Source of the DNA: an uncultured bacterium
GTDB lineage: Bacteria; Planctomycetota; GCA-002687715
DNA: 64,000 bases
Reading direction: 5' to 3'
Assembly (NCBI GenBank): GCA_902826835.1
Contig: CADEGH010000004.1
Location: 232,370 to 296,369 of the forward strand
Positions within the stretch are counted from its first letter, which is position 1, and every line of letters begins with the position of its first letter. The notes beneath the pieces were generated by a model, which did no database searches, was not told where the DNA came from, and saw only the letters and a list, made by a program, of their open reading frames with translations. A program made the translations under genes and the position numbers. Positions 34,182-42,354 of the stretch are shown here, in pieces.

Positions 34182-35542
34182 GGGGTAGCTCCCGCCAGGC
34201 GGGCGTAGTGAACTGATAACTCCGACGCGGCCGAGCGCGCGGTCTTGGGTGGTTTCATGCCGGCCCGAATGGTGGACCATAGGGTCGGCTCATCCGCAAA
34301 TCTTCGCAGGGTGCGTGCCAGGTCCTGGACGTCACCGGGTGCGAACAGGAGTCCTGCTCGGTGCTCCTCCACGAGTTCCCGCATTCCCCCGAGGTCTGAG
34401 GCCACGACCGGGCACTCTGCCAAGGCGGCCTCCGCGATGACCATGGGGGCATTCTCGAACCACAGGGAAGGCACCACGAGGACATCTATCTCCGCGAGGA
34501 CAAGATCCCGGTCTGCTCCCGAAAAAGGACCGGCAAAGGTCACCTCCTCCGTCACCGCTTCCGTCCGCACCAAGCGGCCGTAAGCAGGATCGGCATTCAG
34601 GTGGCCATAGATTCTGAGTTCAGTGCTCCCGCGCGGCAGCGCCCGGTGGGCCATGACCAGGATCAAGAGCCCCTTTTGAGGCACGATGGAACCCAGGAAT
34701 CCTACCCGGAGCGGCCGACGAGGAGGGGGGCGTTCTCGACGCTTTTCCGACGATTCGGCAACTCCATTGGGCCAATAGAGGATCTTTTCGCCAGGAAAGC
34801 CCGCATCGACGAACCGTTCCCGCAGAAACCGCGAGGGGGCCAAAGCCTGATCGAGGTTCGAAAACGCGTCGCGAATGCGGGCGCCTCGCTCGGAGAGAAA
34901 GTCCAGCCAAGTCGGTTGGGCCTCCTCCGTGAGACCCGCTTCCCGAGGTCCCGCCTTTCGCGACTTGAACCAGGGGAACAGGTCGATGCCGCCCTTCGCC
35001 TCCAGCCACCGCACGGCGCGGGCGATCTCCGCTTCTTTCCTGGTTCGGCCGAAAGCAAACGACGGCAGGCAGCGCGCGCAGGTATCGGCGACCGCACGCT
35101 CGCAGCGCACCCCGTCCGGCCGGAGGAACTGCCCCCCCCGCGCGCAGAGCAACCAGTACTCGTGCAACGTCAGCAGCGTCTTGGCCCCGAGACCACGGGC
35201 GGCCCGCACGAGCGGAAGGCCAAGGTACATCAAGTGCTGGAAGTGCACGACATGGGGTCGAAAGGCCCGCAGCACCTCCGTCGCCGCCGCCACGACTTCC
35301 GGGCGATCCAGAGTTTCGAGCGGAGTGGCGGCTCGCCGATCGTGGGCAATGCGGTGCACGTGCCCAAAGGAGGTGGACTCGGAACGGATGCGGCCAACCC
35401 GTGCCCCGTCGAGTTCGTCCGTAGTGATGACCGCAACCTCGTGCCCGAGCTTGGAAAGCCCGTGCGCCAGCGACTCCGTGTAGACTTCGACGCCCGCCCG
35501 ATGGCGAGGGGGAAAAAGGTGCGTCGGAAGGGCGATTCTCAC
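34178..35542 (-). CDS. Family 4 glycosyltransferase with cysteine cluster
   Basis: A 454-residue GT-B enzyme. The GTG at 35542 overlaps the previous GT2 stop (GTGA) and begins the Rossmann fold directly (RIALPTHLFPPRHRAGVEVY). It has the Cys cluster TLHEYWLLCARGGQ...C...C-x2-C also seen in its relatives here, then ALAPSRFL, VGFLGSIVPQKGLL, and EAALAECPVVASDLGG. A roughly 60-residue helical insert separates the halves. It acts on a nucleotide sugar and an unknown acceptor in the glycan pathway. Confidence 0.87.
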   Translation of the reverse strand: MRIALPTHLFPPRHRAGVEVYTESLAHGLSKLGHEVAVITTDELDGARVGRIRSESTSFGHVHRIAHDRRAATPLETLDRPEVVAAATEVLRAFRPHVVHFQHLMYLGLPLVRAARGLGAKTLLTLHEYWLLCARGGQFLRPDGVRCERAVADTCARCLPSFAFGRTRKEAEIARAVRWLEAKGGIDLFPWFKSRKAGPREAGLTEEAQPTWLDFLSERGARIRDAFSNLDQALAPSRFLRERFVDAGFPGEKILYWPNGVAESSEKRRERPPPRRPLRVGFLGSIVPQKGLLILVMAHRALPRGSTELRIYGHLNADPAYGRLVRTEAVTEEVTFAGPFSGADRDLVLAEIDVLVVPSLWFENAPMVIAEAALAECPVVASDLGGMRELVEEHRAGLLFAPGDVQDLARTLRRFADEPTLWSTIRAGMKPPKTARSAASELSVHYARLAGATP

Positions 35543-36453
35543 GACTTCCGACTCCAGATTCGGACGCCGGCTTCCGCCGAGCGCCGCCGAAGCCCATCCC
35601 ACATTCCCGCCCACTTCGCCCGAGCGGCGCGGCCTTCTCCGCGCAGGGTAGCCCCGAGCCACGTCGCCGGCCAGAGGAGGACATCGCAGACGATCGAGTT
35701 CAGGATGCGGATCCCGCGCGGTTGCTTGCGATGGAACAGCACGATCGCAAAGCCGCTCAGATACTTGCGAGGCGCGGAGTAGCCACCACCCGTGCTCCTC
35801 CCTCCCGCGTGGACGACCTCCGAGTCGGGAACGTAAATGGCACCGATTCCGGCCTTGGCGGCCCGTTCACAAAACTCCGCATCCTCGCCGTAGACAAAAA
35901 AATCCTCGTCCAGAAAGCCGATCCGCTCGAACACGGAGCGTCGGACCAGCAGGGCACATCCAGTGAGGGAATCCACCGGACCTTCCTCGAGAAAGCGGCC
36001 TTCACTCGGTGCGCCGAACCCGCGGAGGCGCCCGAGGTTGGGCCCGAAGCCGATATCCACCCCGCAACTCCACAGCGTGCGACGGTCCCGATCCGCGTAG
36101 ATCCGGGGCGCAAAGAGGCCCGCCTCGGGGTGCCGCACCGTCGCCGCGATCAATCGTTCCACGGCCCCCGGCCGGAGTTCGGCGTCGTTGTTGAAAAAGA
36201 GAACCGATTCGGCTCCGCTCGCCAACGCGGCGCGGGCGCCCTGGTTGGCGGCCTTGGCGAAGCCGAGATTGCCTTCGTTGCGCAACAGTCGGACGTGAGG
36301 GTGGTCGGAGAGAGGGTCGCAAGAACCGTCCGTGGATCCGTTGTCGACGATCCAGATGGTCCGGACCCCACGACCGGCCGAACTGATCGACGAGAGACAG
36401 GTGGACACAGCCTCGCCACCATTCCAGTTGACGATGACCACATCCACGGTCAT
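35539..36453 (-). CDS. Family 2 glycosyltransferase
   Basis: A 304-residue GT2 enzyme. The ATG at 36453 overlaps the preceding stop (ATGA) and begins VDVVIVNWNGG, followed by VDNGSTDGS, NLGFAKAANQG, LFFNNDAEL (metal site) and FLDEDFFVYGEDAEFCERA. It has the typical wall-associated rhamnosyl/galactosyltransferase architecture. The C-terminus has a hydrophobic stretch (VCDVLLWPATWLGA) for membrane association. An upstream extension in this frame is a shadow of the next gene. Confidence 0.88.
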   Translation of the reverse strand: MTVDVVIVNWNGGEAVSTCLSSISSAGRGVRTIWIVDNGSTDGSCDPLSDHPHVRLLRNEGNLGFAKAANQGARAALASGAESVLFFNNDAELRPGAVERLIAATVRHPEAGLFAPRIYADRDRRTLWSCGVDIGFGPNLGRLRGFGAPSEGRFLEEGPVDSLTGCALLVRRSVFERIGFLDEDFFVYGEDAEFCERAAKAGIGAIYVPDSEVVHAGGRSTGGGYSAPRKYLSGFAIVLFHRKQPRGIRILNSIVCDVLLWPATWLGATLRGEGRAARAKWAGMWDGLRRRSAEAGVRIWSRKS

Positions 36454-37487
36454 GTGAGCCAACCTCGAATCGCCAGAAAGCCGAGGCGGAGAGCACCGTC
36501 GACAACATGGGAGAGACGGCCGACGAGACTGACTCGCGACGCGCTGCTCGACAGTGACAACGGCGGGGCCCCAAGCATCGCGCGTTCCGGGACTCTCCGG
36601 AAGGATTGCCACTGGCGCCGCGAAGCCCTCACGCCCCGCCGTTCGCGGATCGCATCCACCTTGCCGCGCAGGATCGGACCGAGGTGGCCGGACAGACCGC
36701 CGAAACCCAGATGGACCAGTTCGAAAAAAAGAAGAGGCCCCGCCAGGACCATGAGGTTGTGCAGCGACCACTGGTGCATCAGGAGCATCCAGCGGTTGCG
36801 CGCCTGCCAATAAGCTCGTTTCGCAGGGTAACCCTCGGGGGACAGCGATAGCCCTTCCGAGGCCCCCCGATTCCACGCTGCCGCCGCGGGCACCAGCCGA
36901 AGCTCGTGGCCGAGCGCTCGCATGCGCAGCGACAGCTCCACATCTTCCATGAGATAAAAGAAGGGCTCGAAGAACCCGCCGCTCGCGAGCATCGGCTCGC
37001 GGCGCACAAGCAGGCAACCCGAAGTCAAAAGACCGCTTTCCCGACCGGAGCGGGCGGGAGCCGGCGGAGTGCGAAAGATCGCCGACAAGCCACAAAAGTG
37101 CGGATCTCCTCCGGCGTATTGCACCCGCTCGCGGGCGCCGGCTTCGTAGATCACCGGCCCGGCCATGACCGCTCTCGGGTTCGCCAAGAGCTCGGCGTGC
37201 AAGGCCGCAACCGTGCCCGGCGCGAGTTCCATGTCGTCGTCGACCCACAGCACAAATTCGGAGGTCGATTCCAAAAGACCCCGGTTACGGGTGACTCCCG
37301 GGCCGACATTGTGCGCAAAGCGCACCACGCGAGCGCCTCGGACCAAGTCGACGCTGCCGTCCGTCGAACCCGAGTCGATGACGAGGACCTCCGCAACACC
37401 CTGGGCGAGCACCCCGTCGATCGTCGCCTGCAGCCGATCCTTGGCGTTGTAGGCGACCACCACCGCCGTCACGGAAGAGAGGCTCAA
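36450..37487 (-). CDS. Family 2 glycosyltransferase
   Basis: A 345-residue GT2 enzyme: VTAVVVAYNAKD, VIDSGSTDGS, NVGPGVTRNRGLL, FVLWVDDDMEL, and GFFEPFFYLMEDVELSLRM. The TTG at 37487 has GAGGGG about 8 nt upstream; a GTG 15 bases further in is also possible. The C-terminal third contains a likely membrane-inserted region (LHNLMVLAGPLLFFELVHL). It is 24 bp after the previous GT2 gene and overlaps the next by 4 bp. Confidence 0.85.
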   Translation of the reverse strand: MSLSSVTAVVVAYNAKDRLQATIDGVLAQGVAEVLVIDSGSTDGSVDLVRGARVVRFAHNVGPGVTRNRGLLESTSEFVLWVDDDMELAPGTVAALHAELLANPRAVMAGPVIYEAGARERVQYAGGDPHFCGLSAIFRTPPAPARSGRESGLLTSGCLLVRREPMLASGGFFEPFFYLMEDVELSLRMRALGHELRLVPAAAAWNRGASEGLSLSPEGYPAKRAYWQARNRWMLLMHQWSLHNLMVLAGPLLFFELVHLGFGGLSGHLGPILRGKVDAIRERRGVRASRRQWQSFRRVPERAMLGAPPLSLSSSASRVSLVGRLSHVVDGALRLGFLAIRGWLT

Positions 37488-37511
37488 GTGGACCGCCCCT
37501 CCCCGGCTCGG

Positions 37512-38498
37512 TCACTTCGTGGGCAGGGAAAAATCAGGCGCGCGGCAAACCATGCGGACCTTGAGACATCGGGGCAACCCGAGGAACGCGTCGAAGGTGG
37601 CCTTCGCGACGGTTCGCCAGCCCGCCGGAGTGTCGCGGATGACCTGAAAGATGCCGATGGTGCCGATGGCGTCAGCCTTGACGGACTCCCTGCGCAACCC
37701 GAGTTTGAGGGCCAACTGGATCGCGAAGAAGTGGGCGATGTCCGCGAAGGCAACATGCTTGAAGAAGTACCACCAAAGGTTGCGGACATGGAAATAGAGG
37801 CTGCGACGCCCCTTCTTCATGCCGAACGGAGTGCCATGACGCACCACCGCCTTGGGATACTGGAGGATGCGATAGCCACGATTCATCACCCGGGCCGCGA
37901 GATCCCGCTCGTTGCCGTAGATGAAGAAGTCCTCGTCATAGTAACCACAGGCTTCGAGCACGTCGCGGCGCGCCAGGGTGGCGCACCCTCGGAACGTGGC
38001 CATGTAGCGCTCGCGGTTGACCTCAGGGTGATTGGTGTACCAGTCCGGCTCCTCGGGCTCGACGACCTTGGAGGAGATCATCGCGGTGGTCACCGGCTCG
38101 ACGGCCAGTCGCTCGAGCACCGTTTCGAGCCAGTTCGGAGTCAACTCCACGTCGTCATCGAGGATGGCGATGTAGTCGGTAGAGGCGTTCTTGAACCCGA
38201 TGTTGAAGGTCTCACAGGCGCCGTAGCGCGTGTGCGGCATGACGATGAGATGGACGGAGGGGAATTCCGAGCGGATCATCTCGATCGAGCCGTCATTGGA
38301 ACAGTTGTCGACCACGATGATCTGGTCGAAGGGAGTGGTCTGCGCCATCTGGGAGCGCAGGTTCTTTCTCACCCAGTCCTTTTTGTTCCAGCTCGTCATC
38401 ACCGCGGCGACGGTGGGACGCAAGCGCGCCCGGGGAGCCAGGGCGGCTTTCAGGGTCGAGACCAACACGGGATCGGCAGTCAGCACGTCAGGCGTCAT
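37512..38498 (-). CDS. Family 2 glycosyltransferase
   Basis: A 328-residue GT2 enzyme: VAAVMTSWNKKDWVRKNL, VVDNCSNDGS, GACETFNIGFKNA, YIAILDDDVEL (DDD metal site) and YYDEDFFIYGNERDLAARV. It belongs to the same broad group as the neighbours but has a distinctive 30-residue N-terminal lead. A gap of 167 bp separates it from the upstream deacetylase gene, so a second promoter for the lower half of the cluster may lie there. Confidence 0.87.
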   Translation of the reverse strand: MTPDVLTADPVLVSTLKAALAPRARLRPTVAAVMTSWNKKDWVRKNLRSQMAQTTPFDQIIVVDNCSNDGSIEMIRSEFPSVHLIVMPHTRYGACETFNIGFKNASTDYIAILDDDVELTPNWLETVLERLAVEPVTTAMISSKVVEPEEPDWYTNHPEVNRERYMATFRGCATLARRDVLEACGYYDEDFFIYGNERDLAARVMNRGYRILQYPKAVVRHGTPFGMKKGRRSLYFHVRNLWWYFFKHVAFADIAHFFAIQLALKLGLRRESVKADAIGTIGIFQVIRDTPAGWRTVAKATFDAFLGLPRCLKVRMVCRAPDFSLPTK

Positions 38499-38665
38499 GG
38501 GGCGGCAGGTTCCCTGGCGTTGTCGACCTGAACGATTCGCCGGTCCAAGCTTTTTTGGGGGGGCGGGACTCCCCGGACCTCGGCGATCGGCTCAGGCGCT
38601 TCGAAACGTAACACGCCTTCCAGAACCGTGCGGAAACCACCGGCTTTTTCGCTCTTCTTGCCCTA
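38499..38665. other. 167-bp intergenic region inside the glycan cluster
   Basis: This is the largest gap in the 21.4-43.6 kb minus-strand cluster. It contains a run of six A followed by an AAGCTT site (minus strand) but no convincing -35/-10 pair, terminator or small gene. It divides the cluster into two possible transcription units. Confidence 0.3.
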
Positions 38666-39427
38666 TCACCGGGGGAAACGGCAAATTTCGTCGTTCTGGA
38701 GGAGCAAGTTTTCCTGGGCCGCCAGGTAGCTTTGGACGGCATCCGGGCGCAGGTGGAGGAAGGCCTCGGCGTAGCGAACGTGGCCATCCGGTACGTTCAC
38801 GGTTCGGGCCCGAGCGATGGCCCGCATCTTGCCCACCAGGTCGTGCTGGACGAGTTGGGACGCGAAGGCGAGGACGGCCGCTTCTTTGCGGATCATGACG
38901 CTCGTGATGTCGACGATGGCGTTGGCGGGCATCGGAGCACCGACCTCGTAGGCCAAGAATCGCGGCGGAGACTCGATCCTTTGGGCTGCATCCATCGCGG
39001 CCAGGGCGGCGACGCGATGGTCCGGATGGATTTCCCAGGGCGAAGGAAAAAACACCGTACTGGGCGCCACCGAACGGATGAACTGAGCCAGGTCACGACT
39101 CAGCCCCAAAACCTCGGCGAGACGCCCATCCGGATGTCCCCAAAAGTGGGACTCAACCCCGCCCAGCCGCCGCAGGGCCTCCTCACTCTCGGCTTTGCGC
39201 AGTGCCACCAGGTCCCCCGTGGAGGCTCCCGCGGGATCTCCCCCGGCCCCATCGGTCAGGATCAGGGCCACCACCCGGTGACCCGCCGCACGGTGGAGAG
39301 CCAAGGTCCCTCCGCAGCCCAAGATCTCGTCATCCGGGTGGGGGGCGATGACGAGCGCCGGTCCGATTGCCACTTCGCGGGCCGACAGCAAGGGCTCGTA
39401 AGGACGAATCCGCAGCCCGGCGCTCAC
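38666..39427 (-). CDS. PIG-L family N-acetyl-sugar deacetylase
   Basis: A 253-residue Zn hydrolase. The metal-binding motif is ALVIAPHPDDEILGCGG, with the third ligand in EIHPDHR. The GTG at 39427 overlaps the stop of the GT4-GT2 gene (GTGA). PIG-L/LmbE proteins remove acetyl groups from GlcNAc-type sugars (GlcNAc-PI, mycothiol and bacillithiol precursors, antibiotic intermediates). It is one of two such genes in the cluster, so a deacetylated amino sugar is likely in the product. Confidence 0.88.
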   Translation of the reverse strand: MSAGLRIRPYEPLLSAREVAIGPALVIAPHPDDEILGCGGTLALHRAAGHRVVALILTDGAGGDPAGASTGDLVALRKAESEEALRRLGGVESHFWGHPDGRLAEVLGLSRDLAQFIRSVAPSTVFFPSPWEIHPDHRVAALAAMDAAQRIESPPRFLAYEVGAPMPANAIVDITSVMIRKEAAVLAFASQLVQHDLVGKMRAIARARTVNVPDGHVRYAEAFLHLRPDAVQSYLAAQENLLLQNDEICRFPR

Positions 39428-41601
39428 GGCTTCCTCGATTCCAGATCCGCGAGGCGCTGTTCGAGTTCGACGATTTTCTCGTGACCCGCCTGCACCGTGG
39501 CCAAGAGCTCGGGAAACGCCACATGAATGTAGCGACTGAACAGGCGCGTCCTGGTCTCCGCGAATTCCTTGCGGAGGGCAGTGACCGCGTTGCTCGCGTC
39601 GTTGCGAATGCGAAACGCGCTGGTCACGACCGGAAGGTGGCGGAACTCGTAGTCTTGGGCAAAGCGGAAGAAGAGATCCCAGTCTTCCAAGACTTCGAGG
39701 CTTTCGTCGAAGCCGCCGAGCGACTCCACGCAAGCGCGGTGATGGACCACGGTGACGAGGTGGATGTAGGCCTGGCGAAACAGCATGAGCCGACTGAAGT
39801 CTTGCGAGTACGGCACGGATCGCCCGACCTCCCGCCACGGCCCTCCCTCGTGTTCACGGACCTGATCGATGCGATGGGCGTCCGTGTACACGACCCGAAA
39901 CTGGCCCCGGCGGAGTTCCTCCAGAGCCACTTCGAGATGATGGGGATAAAAAAGGTCGTCGTCGTCCAGCCAGGCGATCCAAGTCCCCGAGGCGGCGTTC
40001 AGTGCCAAGTTGGCGGCCAAGCAGCGCCCGACACGCCCCGGCTCAAGTTTGATGATCTTGAGCTGATCCCGAAACGGCGCGAGCGCGGGTTCCGGATCCT
40101 CACCTCCGTCATTCACGACGATCATCTCGACGTTGCGATGAGTCTGTGCGGCCACCGACGCGACCGCTTCGGCCAAGAGGCCGACCCGGTTGCGGGTTCT
40201 CGTGATGACACTGACCAAGTCGCCTCGGGGGTCGATGCCCGGTCGAGTCTTGACGTCTCCAAAGCGCGGGTTCATAGGGTTCTCGGGGGCTTTGGCCCGC
40301 ACTCCTCCGGGGGCCAGGATGTCGAAGAGGCGCTCCTGGAAATGGGTGAGCCGCTCCAGTATCGGGCGCTCGAGATCGCAGGGCGGCGGTGCTTCGCCCC
40401 CGCGCGCTCGTTCGTAGATCGCGACATGAGCGAGGGCCATACTCTCGATCGAGGGAAGGGGAGCGGCTTCTCCCCCCTGGAGCGCCGCCAGAATCCCGGG
40501 ATCGGCAAGAATCGCCCGCAGGACATCCGCCAGACCTTCCACGGAACCAGAGGGAACGATGACCCCGCGGCTGCCGATGCGTTCGTCCAACGCACCGCGG
40601 TCGCCCACGATCACGGGGAGCCCCAAGCGCAGGGCTTCATCCACCACGAGTCCGTAGGATTCGATCGCGAGGCTCGGAAAGACCGCTAGATGGGCAGTTT
40701 CGGCGATCGTCTCGAGGCGTTCGTGGTCGTACGCCCCCAGCAGTTCGGCTCGTCCCAAGTCGAGGTCGGACTCCACCACTCCACCGGCCATCAGGAGTCG
40801 AATCCTCTGACCGGACGGGTCCGCCGACTCGACGGCGCGTGCCAGCACTTCGACTCCCTTGATGCGTCCAAGGTTTCCGAAGTGCAAGAGACGTAGCGGC
40901 TCGGGTGGCACCCACGGAGGTGTTGCGGGCGCCCGCAATTGGTTCGTCACGCCCAATCCCACCACCTCGACCGGGAGATCAGGCTCCTCCAGATACTCGC
41001 GAATCCACCGTGCGTGGGACTCCGAGGGAGCAAGGCGCGCGCGCGCCGTTCTCGCTTCGGACCGGAACGCGGCGGAGCGCGCTGGGATCCGTCTCGCCAC
41101 CTCGGATTCGGGCACTCCGAGCCCAGGGGCGGCACACGGCCCGCAGGCGGCGGAGGAAGCCCGCAGACGGCACGGCTCCATCCCCGACGGCAAGCGAAAA
41201 AACTTCGCGCAGGTGGCAAAATGGTCGTGGAAAGTGAGGACGGTCGGAATCCCGAGCCGCTCCGCCCGCCGCACGAGATCATCTCCCAAGTTCCACCAGT
41301 GGTGGATGTGAACCACGTCAGGTTCGACGGTGCGCAAGACTTCTTCGTATCGCTCCGCGAGTTCGGGTTCGAATGGGTCGACGCCGGATCGGAAGGTCGC
41401 CCCTCGCACGAGTCGATGCACCGGAAAACCCAGGTGTTCGGTCCGCAAGACGTGGGCGCGCGCGGAGTGTTGTTCCGAGCCCACCACGAGTTGGACCTCG
41501 TGCCCGAGCTCCCTCAATCCGACGGAGAGCGAGGCCACCGCCCGTTCGACGCCGCCGTCGAACTCGGGCGGAAAGTTGTGCAGGACTTGGACGATGCGCA
41601 T
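39424..41601 (-). CDS. Bifunctional glycosyltransferase: GT4 fused to GT2
   Basis: A 725-residue fusion. Residues 1 to about 400 are GT4 (RIVQVLHNFPPEFDGGVER, HFGNLGRIKGVEVLARA, DEALRLGLPVIVGDRG), with the Cys cluster after FHDHFATC. Residues about 461-690 are GT2 (VSVITRTRNRVGLL, VVNDGGEDPEP, WIAWLDDDDLFYPHHLE, EDWDLFFRFAQD). A short heptad-like tail (ATVQAGHEKIVELEQRLADLE) may oligomerise. It is a second, independent GT4-GT2 fusion, since the GT2 halves of the two fusions differ. It lies 3 bp after a PIG-L gene and overlaps the other. Confidence 0.87.
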   Translation of the reverse strand: MRIVQVLHNFPPEFDGGVERAVASLSVGLRELGHEVQLVVGSEQHSARAHVLRTEHLGFPVHRLVRGATFRSGVDPFEPELAERYEEVLRTVEPDVVHIHHWWNLGDDLVRRAERLGIPTVLTFHDHFATCAKFFRLPSGMEPCRLRASSAACGPCAAPGLGVPESEVARRIPARSAAFRSEARTARARLAPSESHARWIREYLEEPDLPVEVVGLGVTNQLRAPATPPWVPPEPLRLLHFGNLGRIKGVEVLARAVESADPSGQRIRLLMAGGVVESDLDLGRAELLGAYDHERLETIAETAHLAVFPSLAIESYGLVVDEALRLGLPVIVGDRGALDERIGSRGVIVPSGSVEGLADVLRAILADPGILAALQGGEAAPLPSIESMALAHVAIYERARGGEAPPPCDLERPILERLTHFQERLFDILAPGGVRAKAPENPMNPRFGDVKTRPGIDPRGDLVSVITRTRNRVGLLAEAVASVAAQTHRNVEMIVVNDGGEDPEPALAPFRDQLKIIKLEPGRVGRCLAANLALNAASGTWIAWLDDDDLFYPHHLEVALEELRRGQFRVVYTDAHRIDQVREHEGGPWREVGRSVPYSQDFSRLMLFRQAYIHLVTVVHHRACVESLGGFDESLEVLEDWDLFFRFAQDYEFRHLPVVTSAFRIRNDASNAVTALRKEFAETRTRLFSRYIHVAFPELLATVQAGHEKIVELEQRLADLESRKP

Positions 41602-41604
41602 GAG

Positions 41605-42354
41605 TCAGTCGGCCGCACGATACGCACCGGTGAACGCTTCCCCGAAGGTCGCACCCCGCGGCAACAGGAGGCTCCGATAAGCATCCAGCCCCCGAACCGC
41701 GTGTTCGTAGTCGAGGTAATGCAATTGGGAGCGGTAACAGCGCACGGCCTCGAGTTTCTTGGCCATGGTGTCGGAGGTGTCGATGACCACGTCGGGAATC
41801 GAGGGCGACCACACATCGTAGCCGAGAAACGCCGGCCCGATTTGGCCGGCGTGATGCTCCTGCACGATGCGCGCGCCTTGGGCCACGAGCCAGTGGTCCG
41901 TGTTCAGCTCCCCCGCCCAAGGGTGGTACACGATTTCGAAGCCTCCGCTCGAAATCGCGTCCGTCACGATCTGAGCCAATCCGTAGGCGAGAGTGCGACG
42001 CGCTTCGTCCGGATCACTCGGCAAACCTTCGAAGACGTGGATGTCCGCATCGGAGAGGTTGTCAGGGTAGCCGAGGAAACGCAGCTCCCGGATTCCCAGC
42101 ACCGTGGCCGCGGCGTGAGCCTCCGCTTCGCGAATGCGCACGATTTCGTCCCGAGGGAACCAGCCGTCCGGATCGCCCTGAATGCCGTTGCAGACGAAGA
42201 TCACGCAGACGTGATCTCCTTGTGCGGCGTGATGAGCCAGGGTGCCCCCGAGCCCCATGGTCTCGTCATCGGGATGGGGGGCAAGCACCAACACCCGACC
42301 TCGGGGCGGCCGTTCGCGAAGCTTCGGCAAAGGTGGGGCTCGGAATGCGGTCAC
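41605..42354 (-). CDS. PIG-L family N-acetyl-sugar deacetylase
   Basis: A 249-residue deacetylase with LVLAPHPDDETMGLGG and the downstream Asp-His in ELNTDHWL. The GTG start at 42354 overlaps the preceding stop (GTGA). It differs clearly in sequence from the second PIG-L gene at 38666, so the two probably act on different sugars or at different steps. Both flank the GT4-GT2 fusion gene. Confidence 0.88.
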   Translation of the reverse strand: MTAFRAPPLPKLRERPPRGRVLVLAPHPDDETMGLGGTLAHHAAQGDHVCVIFVCNGIQGDPDGWFPRDEIVRIREAEAHAAATVLGIRELRFLGYPDNLSDADIHVFEGLPSDPDEARRTLAYGLAQIVTDAISSGGFEIVYHPWAGELNTDHWLVAQGARIVQEHHAGQIGPAFLGYDVWSPSIPDVVIDTSDTMAKKLEAVRCYRSQLHYLDYEHAVRGLDAYRSLLLPRGATFGEAFTGAYRAAD

